The notes under the pieces were generated by a model. That model was not told where the DNA came from. It did no database searches and saw nothing but the letters and a program-made list of their open reading frames with translations. A program made the position numbers and the translations under genes. From NCBI GenBank assembly GCA_039111635.1, contig JBCAQO010000006.1, forward strand, positions 248,001 through 312,000: a DNA stretch of 64,000 bases, written 5' to 3'. This DNA comes from Heterobasidion occidentale. Taxonomy: Eukaryota; Basidiomycota; Agaricomycetes; Russulales; Bondarzewiaceae. Positions 20,829-31,492 of the stretch are shown here, piece after piece; within the stretch, counting starts at the first letter, position 1, and each line of letters starts with the position of its first letter.

Positions 20829-21989
20829 ATGTCAAACCCTACAGACCCCCCCGTCTCGTCGGGAAGGGGCAAGATCAAGCTCCCCGATAACTTCGAAGGG
20901 GACCGAACACAATCACAGAAATTCATCATGAATTGCCTCCTCCTTTTCACAGCAGAAACCAGACCGATACAAGACGGATTCCGACAAAGTCTCTCTCGCT
21001 CTCTCGTGCATGAGATACGGGACGGCCGGCGTATGGGCAGAGAGCTTCCTAAAGAAGACAGTAGGGCGACCCCACCCAAGACCGTAGGAACTTGGGACGA
21101 CTTCCTTGTCAGGTTTAAACTCCAGTTCAAGGAAACGAACCTCACGGACAAGGCCCGAAGCGCCCTCATGTCTTTCTCTCAGGGGAAGATGACGGTGGAT
21201 GAATATTCAAACCAATTCATCCTTATCGCCGCCGACGCCGACATCACCGACAGGGAACAAGTCCCTTATTTCCAGAGAGGGCTTGACCCGAGGGTCATGG
21301 ACAAGATCTATGACAAGGAAACTCCGCCGAAGGACACGATCCAAGATTGGGTCAACACTGCCTGTGAAATAGATGGACGCTTGAGAGCCCGAAGTGCTCA
21401 AAAGGCGATCCTCGCCAACTCCACCTCATTCCGAAGCGACTTCCTCAACCGCTTTCACCTCCAACCCGCTCGTCGTTATAACTCTACCACCGCTCCTCGA
21501 AGAATGAACAACCAGGTGGTTGACATGGATATTGATACCTCCCGCAAAAGAGACGCCAGTCGGAACAAGCGTGTATACGATGGCAAGAGACCTGCTCCCT
21601 TTTCCTGCTACAATTGCGGAAGACCAGGGCATGGGATAGCTGACTGTCGTTCCCTCGTAGAGGCGTTCCCCCGTCTCGAGGAAATCCGCGCAAGCCGATG
21701 GGTGGAGGAGGTAGACGAACTCGCGCTGCAGACATGGAGGATGAAGACGAGCAAGAATCCCCGGTGGGAAACGATGCGCGACTACATCGAGGATTGGAGG
21801 AGGGGAGTTCTCATGGCCACCACCGTCGGGTACCACAACCTGGTAATTCGGTGGAACGTGAGGACCCTCCCGCGAAAAGGGGAGGATCACGCCAGAGCGA
21901 TGGAGAGCGCTACGTACCGCCTAACGGACGACGAAGCAACGGACCCATCAGTGATATTAATGGCGTCCGAGCGCTCTTCCAAGGAGTAG
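20829..21989 (+). CDS. gag: Element 2 gag-like ORF with CCHC zinc knuckle
   Basis: This 386-codon frame includes LPDNFEGDRTQSQKF, the capsid-like MSFSQGKMTVDEYSNQF, the knuckle CYNCGRPGHGIADC and a C-terminal EEVDELALQTW region. Coding probably starts further upstream, because the acidic stretch at about 20640-20828 is in frame and matches element 1. Between about 20954 and 21065 the frame differs from element 1: an extra base is later compensated, so roughly 37 residues have replaced the conserved RYKMDEDKVSLALSCMRYG-type segment. The ORF looks open but is probably impaired. Gag forms the virus-like particle and packages RNA. Confidence 0.75.
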   Translation: MSNPTDPPVSSGRGKIKLPDNFEGDRTQSQKFIMNCLLLFTAETRPIQDGFRQSLSRSLVHEIRDGRRMGRELPKEDSRATPPKTVGTWDDFLVRFKLQFKETNLTDKARSALMSFSQGKMTVDEYSNQFILIAADADITDREQVPYFQRGLDPRVMDKIYDKETPPKDTIQDWVNTACEIDGRLRARSAQKAILANSTSFRSDFLNRFHLQPARRYNSTTAPRRMNNQVVDMDIDTSRKRDASRNKRVYDGKRPAPFSCYNCGRPGHGIADCRSLVEAFPRLEEIRASRWVEEVDELALQTWRMKTSKNPRWETMRDYIEDWRRGVLMATTVGYHNLVIRWNVRTLPRKGEDHARAMESATYRLTDDEATDPSVILMASERSSKE

Positions 21990-22149
21990 GGAAGGCCGAG
22001 CAAAGGCAGATGTTGGTGGATCTGGCGGAGGATTTTTCCTGACCTCTCCTTCACCAGCCGAAGAGAGAGGGTCGAGGAAACTCGAGTATGATTCCCCGTC
22101 ATATATTCGAATCGGAGCAATGAACAGTCACATTATTACCCCCATTCGA

Positions 22150-25100
22150 CTTGACGTGCGATTAACAACTCGAGGAAGAAGCGCTGGAGCCAGAGCCGCC
22201 ATCGACTCAGCATGTGAAGGGATTTTGGTAAATGAGGGGTGGTACAGAAGCACAACCTTCCCACTTATCCTTTAAACCGCCCCATCCGCGAACGCAACGT
22301 CGATGACACCATCAACAAGGCAGGCCTCATTCGACGAGGCCTAGACGCGAATCTCACCGTCAAGGATAGACGGGGGAGAACTCACACTGAACGCGTCCAA
22401 ATGTTTATCACCAATCTAGGGAAAGACGATATGCTCCTAGGAACGGATTGGCTGAAATACCACGACCCCTCCATCGGGTGGAGGCACCGTGAGGTACACT
22501 TTGATCGTTGCCCCAGAGATTGCCAACAACCATATGGATTGACCAAGGCAAGGGAAGAGCCTACCAAGAAGGCATGGCTAGCAAAACTACGCGGTGACAA
22601 GGTTCCTCAGCGGACGAAACCGCATCTTGTCTCAGAACCGGTAGGACCTTCGTGGACGTGGACTAAAGAACAATGGAGCCAAGTACCCACGAAGGAATGG
22701 AAAATTCGGTTCATGGAAATACTCGAGCACAAATCCCGACAACGCAAAGCTCGGGAATGGCTCGAAGAACAAGTGGCCGAAAGGAAGGAACGCCGGCAAG
22801 CTTCAGCAAAAGTCACTGAAGAAGCGCAAACGCCGTCTGACTCCTCCGCAATGGATAGCGCAGGAGAACCCGTCATTAGGAAGGTAGCCCCAGAACCCTC
22901 GGGGTTCGCAAGCTTTGACGAAGACCTGGAGGAAGAAATCGACACCACCGACTTGAAAGGTCGGGTGCCGACAGAATATCATTCTTACCTCGACATCTTC
23001 AGCGAACGACGATCGCAGAGGCTTCCCCAACATACAGTATGGGACCACGCGATAAACCTCAAACCGTCTTTTGTACCCCAGGCCCCGCGGATATTTCCCT
23101 TGAGCCCGGAAAAGCATGACGAGCTAGGGAGATTCGTCAAAGAGCACCTTTCCAGAGGAACAATACGTCGGTCAACAGCACATAGCGCGGCCTCTTTCTT
23201 TTTCGTAAGCAAGAAAGATGGGAAGCTCCGTCCGGTACAAGACTATCGCTGATACGCTAGAGGTGGCTCTAAGTGCTGAGCACAACACTAAAACAACCTC
23301 TAATGCAGGGGTGCTGGAGCTAGTATCTAATACACAAGGAATTGTTAGTGATGACTTTAGAAATTGAAGGTGTACTGAGAAGCAACGGGTGTGAGATTAT
23401 AGCGCCCGAACGGTTTCGGGACTGCACCGAACACCGACCGAACGTTCGGTCGGTCGTGTCGGGGATTCGGTCGGTAACGAGAAGGTAGTGTCACGACCGA
23501 CAACTACGTGCTTCAAGAGCCACACGGGACTCTGACAATATACGAGGGAGGACGGGGGGGTACGAGCGAAGAGACGAGTACGAACGCGAATGAGGCCGAA
23601 CGACGAGGATGACAAGTTTTCGGAAGTCGACGAAGACGATTTCGATGGTTGCGACGAGTGCGGATGAGCTCTGAACTGTGGGGTGCGAAGGCTGGTTTAT
23701 TCCAGAGTTGTATGTAGGTTTTATAGTAAACAGAGCCCCTAAGTAAAATATTAAACAAGAAATGAGAGTAGATGTCGAATGGGCGCCAAGCCTTAGCGAT
23801 CAGAGAAGATAAGAAGGTAGGTGAGATGTCCATATGGGTTCCGAAGGTGACAAGGTAAAAGTTAATCAGCGATGGCGAAATCCGAACGTTCGGGATCCGT
23901 CGCCCGAGCGTAGGTAGCCGGACAGGCCTTGGAGAACCAATTAAAATTAAGAAGAGGTATCGTACGACCAGGTGGCCAAGTAATGGTACAAAATCGCGTT
24001 TGACCGACCATGTGGAGGTCGGGAAGATAAGCGATAAGGACCGACCGACTCACGGAGCACATCGGCCGACACGGAAGACTGGCTCCGATCTCGTAAACAC
24101 CTATCGTAACACCCCTGTGTGGTCATGGTAAGTACGTGAAGTGTGGGCGAACTGACCCAAGTGCTGCCGAACGTCCTTTGGAGGGTTGCGGTCGGTCGGG
24201 TGGGGACCGACCGTGTTCGGTGCAAGTCGGCATCTTCGGTACTTGTCTAACGCTGTTCGGTATCTCCCCAAAGCTTCCCGAATACCTCCCTCGGACCCTA
24301 GCGCGGGTACATGCTCATCATCGCCACCTTAACGAACATACTATTCGAGACGTCACCCCCCTGCCATTAATCCAAGAACTATTGGATATTATTAAAGGCG
24401 CAACGGTGTTCTCAAAGCTCGATGTTCGGGGGATATAACAACGTGCGCATCAAGAAGGAGACGAGTCCAAGGCGGCCTTCGTCACACCCTTGGGACTTTT
24501 CGAGCCAACGGTGATGTTCTTTGGGCTCTGTAACTCCCCAGGAACCTTCCAAGCCATGATGAACATGATCTTCCAAGAACTCATCCTGGCCCGAAGATAG
24601 CGGTATATATGGACGACATCCTCATCTTCACGAAGACCACAGCGGAACACATTGTGATTCTTCGGCGAGTCCTCCAAATCCTGCGCGACAACGATCTCTA
24701 CCTCAAACCAGAGAAGTGCAAGTTCCACAAGGAAAAGTTTGAACTACCTTGGATACACGATCTCAAAGGACCACGTCGCTATGGAAGACTCAAAGATTGA
24801 AGCTATCCAGGAATGGCCCATTCCACGCACAGTTCGCGACATTCACTCCTTCTTAGGCTTAGGGAACTTCTACCGACGATTCATTGATAAATTCTCTTTG
24901 ATCGCTCGGCCCCTGCATGACCTCACGAAGAAGGATGTGAAATGGGACTGGACCACGGAGTGCCAACAGGCGTTTGATCGACTGAAGAAAACCTTCACCA
25001 GCCGACCCGTCCTGTTGTACCCTGACCCGATGCGCCCTTACCGACTTGTTACCGACGCTTCCCTCGCAGCATATGGTGCAGTCCTCTTACAGGAAGGACC

Positions 25101-27021
25101 TGATAATGACTGGCACCCTGTTGCATACCTCTCAGGATCGTTCTCACCGGCCGAACGAAATTACGACGTGCATGATCGCGAACTCCTCGCCATCATCAAA
25201 GCATTGGAACACTGGAAGCACTACCTCGAAGGTGCTCGACATCCCTTTGAGGTCTGGACGCCAATAAAAACTTAGAACACTTTAAGACGTCTCGCGACCT
25301 GTCAAGGCGTCAAGCGCGCTGGAGTCTGTTTTTGTCCCGATTTGACTTCCAGCTCAGTTACAAGGCTGGAACTACTAATCATGCCGATGCTCTGTCCAGG
25401 CGTCCAGACCTTAGTGAGGGGGTGGAATCTGATAACAAAGCACAGACTCTACTCCCGTCCAGATTTTTCACCGAGTCCAGCGAAACTCTAGTAGAGCCAA
25501 GCGAAGGCATACACGTCAAAGCAACAGAACTCGTATCCTCGGACATCCTCTCACTTATTCGACACTCGCGCTCGGAACACGATTTGCTGGTTGATGTCGC
25601 CCTCAAGAAATTACTGGAAAAGGTCCAAATGCAATGAAGGGCGACCTAGGAAAATGGACACATGAAGAGGGCATCACAAGACGCGACGGTTACATATGCG
25701 TCCCAAAGGACGATCTCCTTCGACGAATGATTGTCAAAACGCACCATGACACTATGGCTACAGGACACCCATGGCGAGCTTAGACCTTAGAATTGGTCCA
25801 ACGCCATTACTGGTGGTCAAGCATGACCAAATTTGTACACGCATATGTGGATGGATGTGCAAATCTGCCAATCTACCAAGAACCTTCCCCATAGGACCCA
25901 TCCACCGATCCAACCGCTGGAAACCACAAACGTCCCTTGGCGCTTTATCTCCACCGACTTCGTGACAGACCTCCCGGAAAGCAGAGGCTACGACTCGATC
26001 AACGTGGTAGTCGATCAGGGTCTGTCAAAAGGAATAGTCATAACCCGTGCAAAAAGACAATCACGGCCGAAGAAACCACGACGCTCTTCCAGGACAATGT
26101 GTTCAAACGATATGGTTTTACCAACCAAAGTGGTGTCCTACAGAGGTCCTCAATTTGCGGCAAAATTCACAGGGAACTATGGAAAGGAATGGGAATCACC
26201 CCTGCCCTCAGCACGGCTTACCACCCCCAAACGGACGGAGAAACAGAACGGGTAAATCAAGAGATCGAGCAATTCCTGCGAGTTTTCTGCAACTACCATC
26301 AAGATAACTGGGTAGACTTGATCCCCTTCGCAGATTCTACCACAACACCCGAAGACACTCCACCACTGGGAAGTCGCCGTTTGAAGTCCTTTATGGGTTC
26401 AATCCACCATATTCGGTCGACTCAGCTCTGGAGACCAAGGTGCCCGCAGTAACTGAACGTTTGCGGCTAATCAAAGAAGTCCAAGAAGATGCGGCCGCAA
26501 GTCTACAAATAGCAGCGCAGCACGCCAAGGACCGGGACCTACACAGGAAACTTCCGCAGTGGGAAGTAGGAACCCAAGTTGGTTAGAAGGAACCCATATT
26601 CGGACGACTCATCCGAAGTTCAAGCTGGCACCTAGGCGCTATGGCCCTTTTAAGTGATTGAAAGAATCGGTCCTCTGGCTTATCGGTTGGAAATACCCGA
26701 AACATGGAGGATACACCCGGTGTTTCATGCCTCCATACTCACGGAATACGAGACAGAGGCCACGGAAGGAACTTCCCCAGACCTGCCCCAGAGATCCTGA
26801 ATGAAGAAGAGCACTACGAAGTGGAGGCCATTCTAGATTCAAGACACCAGGGACGAGGGACCAAGTACCTTGTCAAGTTGGTCGGATATTCTGAGGCCGA
26901 TAACACTTGGGAACCCTTTACCCTCCTCAAAGATACGGCCGACGAGGCGCTTCGTGAATTCCACGAAAGCTACCCAGACAAGCCCCGACCGGCGGCGATT
27001 AGGCTTTTAGAAAGATATAAA
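22150..27021 (+). pseudogene. pol: Element 2 pol: protease to chromodomain, multiple breaks
   Basis: The protease-like IDSACEG (about 22203) is followed by a frameshift near 22240. The frame then continues to 23252 (ISKKDGKLRPVQ-type start of RT), where a solo LTR is inserted. RT resumes at 24321 (HLNEHTIRDVTPLPLI). It is broken near 24433, 24450 and 24597, with MDDILIF of the catalytic loop still visible. RNase H is at 24739-25275, integrase fragments ([27 protein letters not shown]) at 25780-26450, and a full chromodomain (KYLVKLVGYSEADNTWEP) at about 26840-27000. The frame then runs on without a stop into ORF3. Confidence 0.88.
23250..24320 (+). mobile_element. Solo LTR (family S) inside element 2 reverse transcriptase
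   Basis: This 1071-bp insertion starts TGATACG and ends CTCATCA. It is flanked by TCGC on both sides (23246-23249 and 24321-24324). Removing it rejoins the RT codons Asp-Tyr-Arg-His-Leu. It is collinear with the old copy at 3054-4131 but is rich in intact CpG sites, so it is younger. Confidence 0.9.
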
Positions 27022-27066
27022 AAGGAGATACCCCCCCTCTTTCAAAGCAAGAATCCTCCCCAGTAC

Positions 27067-28443
27067 ATGTCCGACCGCTCCTCCCTTGATTACTCCCCTG
27101 GACGTGCCATGCTCATCGATGACGGGACTACCTCCTCCCCTTCAAGAAACCCCTCACCAGACATCATTCTGGCCGTGGCCAACCCCGACACTGGACGCCC
27201 TAGCCGAAGCAGCCGCCCAACGACTCCAGAAGGAGTTCCTGTACAAATCAGTGTCCACCAAACCGCGCTCACCGTCGAAGGTCGAACGGGTTCCCGAGCC
27301 TCACCACGGTTTGAGAGAGCTCATGACGAGCACGATGAAGGACGTCAGGCAGAAGGAAGGCATGCTCCGTCAACGCCTCCGCGACCGACGTCAACATTGG
27401 CTCAAGGAGACGCGAGGCAGGAAACGAGAGGCGGAAGAAGACCAGGAAACCCTTCGGATCTGGCATCGCCTACAACTGTTGAGGCAGGTGTACAAGAACC
27501 AGCAACGGCTGGTACATCAACTACCAGGACCAGAGGGCCCCCTACCAGTAGTCGAGATCTGCACCCCGGAGAGTTGGAAGGACTAGGAGACGCCCTACTC
27601 CAGCGCACCACCATCTCCGCGGTAATTCAGATGGCCACAGCGCTGGCCTTACAAAGGCTCGCTAACTTCTTCGCAGGGCAACCAGGAAGCGAGAGCAGCG
27701 ACATACCCCGACGCCTCGCTGACGCGAGCGACCAGGTCAGGCTTCTGGCCTATGCAGATGATCATAGGGCCGCCTCCTGGTACGCCCGAGGAAATACTGC
27801 TGCTTACGCCCAACTCCTTCATCCGGACGAGTTTCTCCTCCTTCATCAATCTGGAGCTCCTACCCGCCCTCATCTCGCGCACCGACACAGGACATTCAAG
27901 TCACGCCCATCCCGTTCGGACTGACCCATTCCGCGTCCAACCATGGAGCGAAGCTAGCAGAGCGGTACCGGCTACAAGCAGTCGAGACGCATCCACCCAG
28001 ACCGAATATGTCTGGGCTACGGTCCAACGACAGGCACGAAGGGACCGAGAGGCCCTTCCTCCCGTATCGGCAGGACAATCCACCGGGCAGGACGCAGGAG
28101 GCAGCAATGAGGAGCACCCTCCAAGGTACAGGAGGAATGAGGGACGAGGGAGCCAGAGAACAAGGGCAACCCTTCAGCCCAGGCGAAGCAGTCCTAGAAG
28201 AACTCGACCAAGAGATTCGCCGACTCCAAACCGTCCTCGAGATAATCGAGCTGAAGGAGCACATCCGCACATTGGTAGAAGAACTCCAATCCGCCAGCGC
28301 CGACTCAGCGAACTACTTCCTGGACTCGAGCGGAACTAGACGCCTGGGACGAGGTCGAAGGCGATAACTACGACGACGCCGACCCCTACTACAGACCAGA
28401 CGAAGGGTACGGAGATTATGGAGACATTGGCGGAGGATACTAA
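27067..28443 (+). pseudogene. Element 2 ORF3, frame-disrupted
   Basis: It begins MSDRSSLDYSPGRAML and follows element 1 ORF3 throughout, ending at TAA 28441-28443 after a Tyr/Asp/Gly-rich tail. At least one indel near 27840-27930 switches frames. The overlapping frame encodes LRELMTSTMKDV...QRLVHQLPGPEG (27086-27586) and a C-terminal coiled coil LEELDQEIRRLQTVLEIIEL (about 28197-28256), both well conserved with element 1. Function is unknown. Confidence 0.65.
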
Positions 28444-28544
28444 ACCAGGGAGTTGAGGAACCCCTGGTTTTAACATGATGACGGAGAGGAAAGGACCCTC
28501 CGCATCACAGGTACCGGTTTCACGCACAGGACGCCGGAACGAAC

Positions 28545-30073
28545 GTCCTGCATGACGTTAAACTGTGAAAAGATAAGAAGGCAGGGAAGTACCTGACCAT
28601 TTCGCGTTGCAGCCCTCCGGTCTCAAGATGAAGGACAAGCATTCAACACTCTCGTTGTCAAGAGGTATTCTGACAAGCGAATCGGGCGTCCCGCTTGGAT
28701 CCCCAGTTTTACAGGGCCCTTTCCGCATTAGGAGGCCCTTAGGATTCACAACATAACCGACTGGTACATGAATGATGCATGAATATTGGTGGGAAATCGT
28801 GTTGCATACCCACCGTTGGGGAACGGTGGACCAACCTCGCTGTCAAGGTCTGACAGGTGTCTTGGACGTCCCACTTTGGATCTCCAGTTTTACAGGGTCT
28901 TTTCCGCATTAGGGGACCCTATCAGCGATGCAGGAACTGATGGCCGCACTCCATTAGTACCCAAAACGGAGAAAAACATCCGCAACGATGTAAAACTACG
29001 AAAGGCTTGGTCCGCAATGACGATAAACTAGTTACCGTCCGGAACGACGCTAAAGCTACCAAGACCCTCGGAGCGTGGTTGTATTCTGGCAGACGGTGGA
29101 AGTGAGGGCCTCCACCGTTGCAGAACCCTGCCGACTAGGTCGAGGCGCTTCCATATTCCATACGCCCTACAGTAAAAGAATATGGGGTCGACACGGTTCA
29201 ATTCCGTGCGAGGGGTTTGGGGACATAGAGCGGGTTGTCAGTCTTTCGACGACAAAGACCACAACTACTCCATGGTGCGCCCATTCTACCCTTGAAGTCC
29301 GAAGCAAGGATTCCGCTTCAAGGGCCAGTCAAGAGGCAACTGGGATCGTGCCTCGTGTTTGCTTTCATCCGCAACGATGTAAAACTACGAGCGTCCGCAA
29401 AGACGTTAAACTACTACTCCTTTCAGCATAGGAGATGTCGATCGACATCGTTGTTGACGCCACGATGTTGATCTAGTCCGCAATGACGATAAACTATTTA
29501 CTCCTTCAAGTATAGGAGACGTGGTTGATGGTCACGACCTTGACCATCAACTAGTCCGAAATGACCTTAAACTACCCTCACCCCGGAGGATTAAATCTAT
29601 CGAGGCTCGGGAGGTTCAAGCCAGGCGATAGCGGACGTCCGCAATGACTATAAACTAGTTGCCGTCCTTCATGACGATAAACTGAGCTGCCCTTCCGTTT
29701 ACAGGGCCATGTGAGTTGTGTCAAAATAGGCTTCCAGTCTATTCTCGCAACTCTATAAGTTATCCGGTTTGATATAGTATAAACCGTCACCATCCTTCCT
29801 CAATGGGAACCCTGTCAAGATGGCTGTACTTGGTCTAGGGCCCTATGTGCATCACCGATGAATGTTCCGGCGCACAGAAATGGTCTACCATTTTGTTTAC
29901 AGGTACTCCTACGTTGGAAAATGGATAGGTCCGCAATGACCTTGGCATAAACTAGCAGGGCAGTCCGCAACGACTTCTGTATAAACTAGCCTCAGTCCGC
30001 GACGACTTAAGGATAAACTAGCCGACGTCCGCAAAGACGCAAAACTACGGACGTCCGGCACGACGTTAAACTA
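28545..30073 (+). repeat. Element 2 array of about 15 short motifs alternating with hairpins
   Basis: The motif, close to TCCGCAATGACGATAAACTA, starts at 28545, 28978, 29010, 29037, 29367, 29393, 29476, 29554, 29637, 29664, 29929, 29963, 29995, 30027 and 30053. Between copies are perfect short inverted repeats: 29093-29100 with 29111-29118; 29151-29158 with 29178-29185; 29333-29338 with 29349-29354; 29524-29533 with 29542-29551; and 29765-29770 with 29781-29786. Similar ones lie just outside the array (28443-28450 with 28462-28469; 30123-30130 with 30140-30147). Three motif copies near 29929-30020 carry the same 5-nt insertion before TAAACTA. Confidence 0.88.
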
Positions 30074-30860
30074 CCAGGACATACCTTACGCTGACCCCAC
30101 ATAACTACCGTCAAGGTGGATACCATGGTCTATTCAAGAGACCATGGGGTTCAAAATCTATTCTTCAAAGTCCTTACCTCGTGTCCAATACCTTTAGTGA
30201 AAAACAAACTCTGGACGAACACTCAATCTCTAACCTGACAAGAAGTTAGGGATCTTCAAAGGGGTCTTGCCGGACTCAAGACAAGTCAAGAAAAATGTTC
30301 GTTCTTGATAGGTTGGTGGGCCTAAGCCTTAGTAAAGCGATCAACCCACACACCTGGAGTCCCCCTCGATACCGGAGATCAGGGAGATGAAGATCTATCC
30401 TGGAAACACTGAGACATGGCCTTCGGCACTTTGGAAGAAGAACGACACACACCCATCCACAGACGAGTTTCTATTTCATCCTATAATCATTCGCACAACA
30501 CCTTTCTGCATCGTCGCCAGATGACACTGGCTTATCAAACCTACCAGGGAGCCCTGGTCGAGTAGCTGCCTATTGACTCTAGGAGTGTACTCACACAAAA
30601 CGTGCGGTGAAGGAAGAACACCGGGAGAAGGGACAGGGTAATGTGGCTATGCCCCGAACTTCAAATCAAACAGCTCAACGGAGAAGGAAAACTCCTAGGC
30701 GTTGTAAACGACGTAGGTCGGTCTTCGCCCCAGAAAACGAAGTGATATTGGGAAGACGCATCCCAATCTATTTTTGACGACCACAAAGCAATTGTCCGTG
30801 GAATGACGATGAAGCTCGTTTCTGCTCAAGCGAGTAGTCCCCTCAGGAGTTGGGACCTAG

Positions 30861-30871
30861 AAAGGGGGTAA
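30861..30871 (+). promoter_or_regulatory. Element 2 polypurine tract
   Basis: AAAGGGGGTAA directly precedes the 3' LTR at 30872. It is identical to the tract of element 1. Confidence 0.85.
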
Positions 30872-31492
30872 TGTTATGACTTGACCGATCGGGGCCCTTC
30901 ACGGCCGGTCTAACCGATGGATCAAGCATCACATGCTAGGCGGCTCCACTACGGAGCGTACACCAAGGTATTCGGCATGTCCTTAGGAGCCGACAAGACC
31001 GATGGTTCTTCAAGACATCGGTAGAGGCTATATGAGAGGGACATGAGGCTCATAGAGTTCACACAGTAATAAGAGAGGCATTCACATGCCATGGGCTTAG
31101 GGCTTATGGGTAAGCACCTCGTCGCACCATGATGGATCAGTGCGACTAGAGAAGTACAAGAGTAGGCGCCGGATGAGAGAGACGGCGGCCACAGCTCTCC
31201 TAGGATGGAAACCTGGAGAAGCACACGGACTCTTACCCTATACCCCATACAGTATATAAGGCCCATAGAATAGGCTGAGGATCTTCAGTCTATTCTCTTT
31301 CGTTCATTCGTATCTTCGAATACGAAGCTCTTTGTTCCCCTGTATCCACACATACAGGATTCTTAGAGTCAATCATTACTCCCTCCTGTATCAACGCCTG
31401 ATACAGTCGAGACTCCGTCCACCACTCAGTCCATTGTGCGACCTAGGGAAGAACCTGTTACTCTTGGGTTATTGAACGAGCCGTTCATAACA
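30872..31492 (+). repeat. Element 2, 3' LTR
   Basis: This 621-bp LTR is identical by eye to the 5' LTR except for one extra base (ATGAGAGGGACATG against ATGAGGGGACATG). It is followed by the target duplication GATGG. Confidence 0.94.

Larger units (their letters stand above)
19739..31492 (+). mobile_element. Element 2: Ty3/Gypsy chromovirus of the same family, recent insertion, defective
   Basis: This 11,754-bp element has LTRs at 19739-20358 and 30872-31492 that I see differing by a single one-base indel. A perfect 5-bp target duplication GATGG lies at 19734-19738 and 31493-31497. The order matches element 1: self-priming site, gag, pol with chromodomain, ORF3, motif array, purine tract, 3' LTR. 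pol carries several frameshifts and a 1071-bp solo LTR. Near-identical LTRs with broken coding regions mean this copy was moved recently by proteins supplied from elsewhere, or decayed very fast after insertion. Confidence 0.95.

Noticed and set aside
21698..22042. Alternative frame after the Gag zinc knuckle in element 2 (and the matching frame ending at 14062 in element 1)
   Set aside because: Although open in both elements, comparison shows that a one-base indel in element 1 explains it. The EEVDELALQTW frame is the more protein-like one.
28545..30073. CRISPR-like appearance of repeated short motifs with spacers
   Set aside because: The genome is eukaryotic, the repeats vary in sequence, spacing is irregular, and the array is part of a retrotransposon 3' region.
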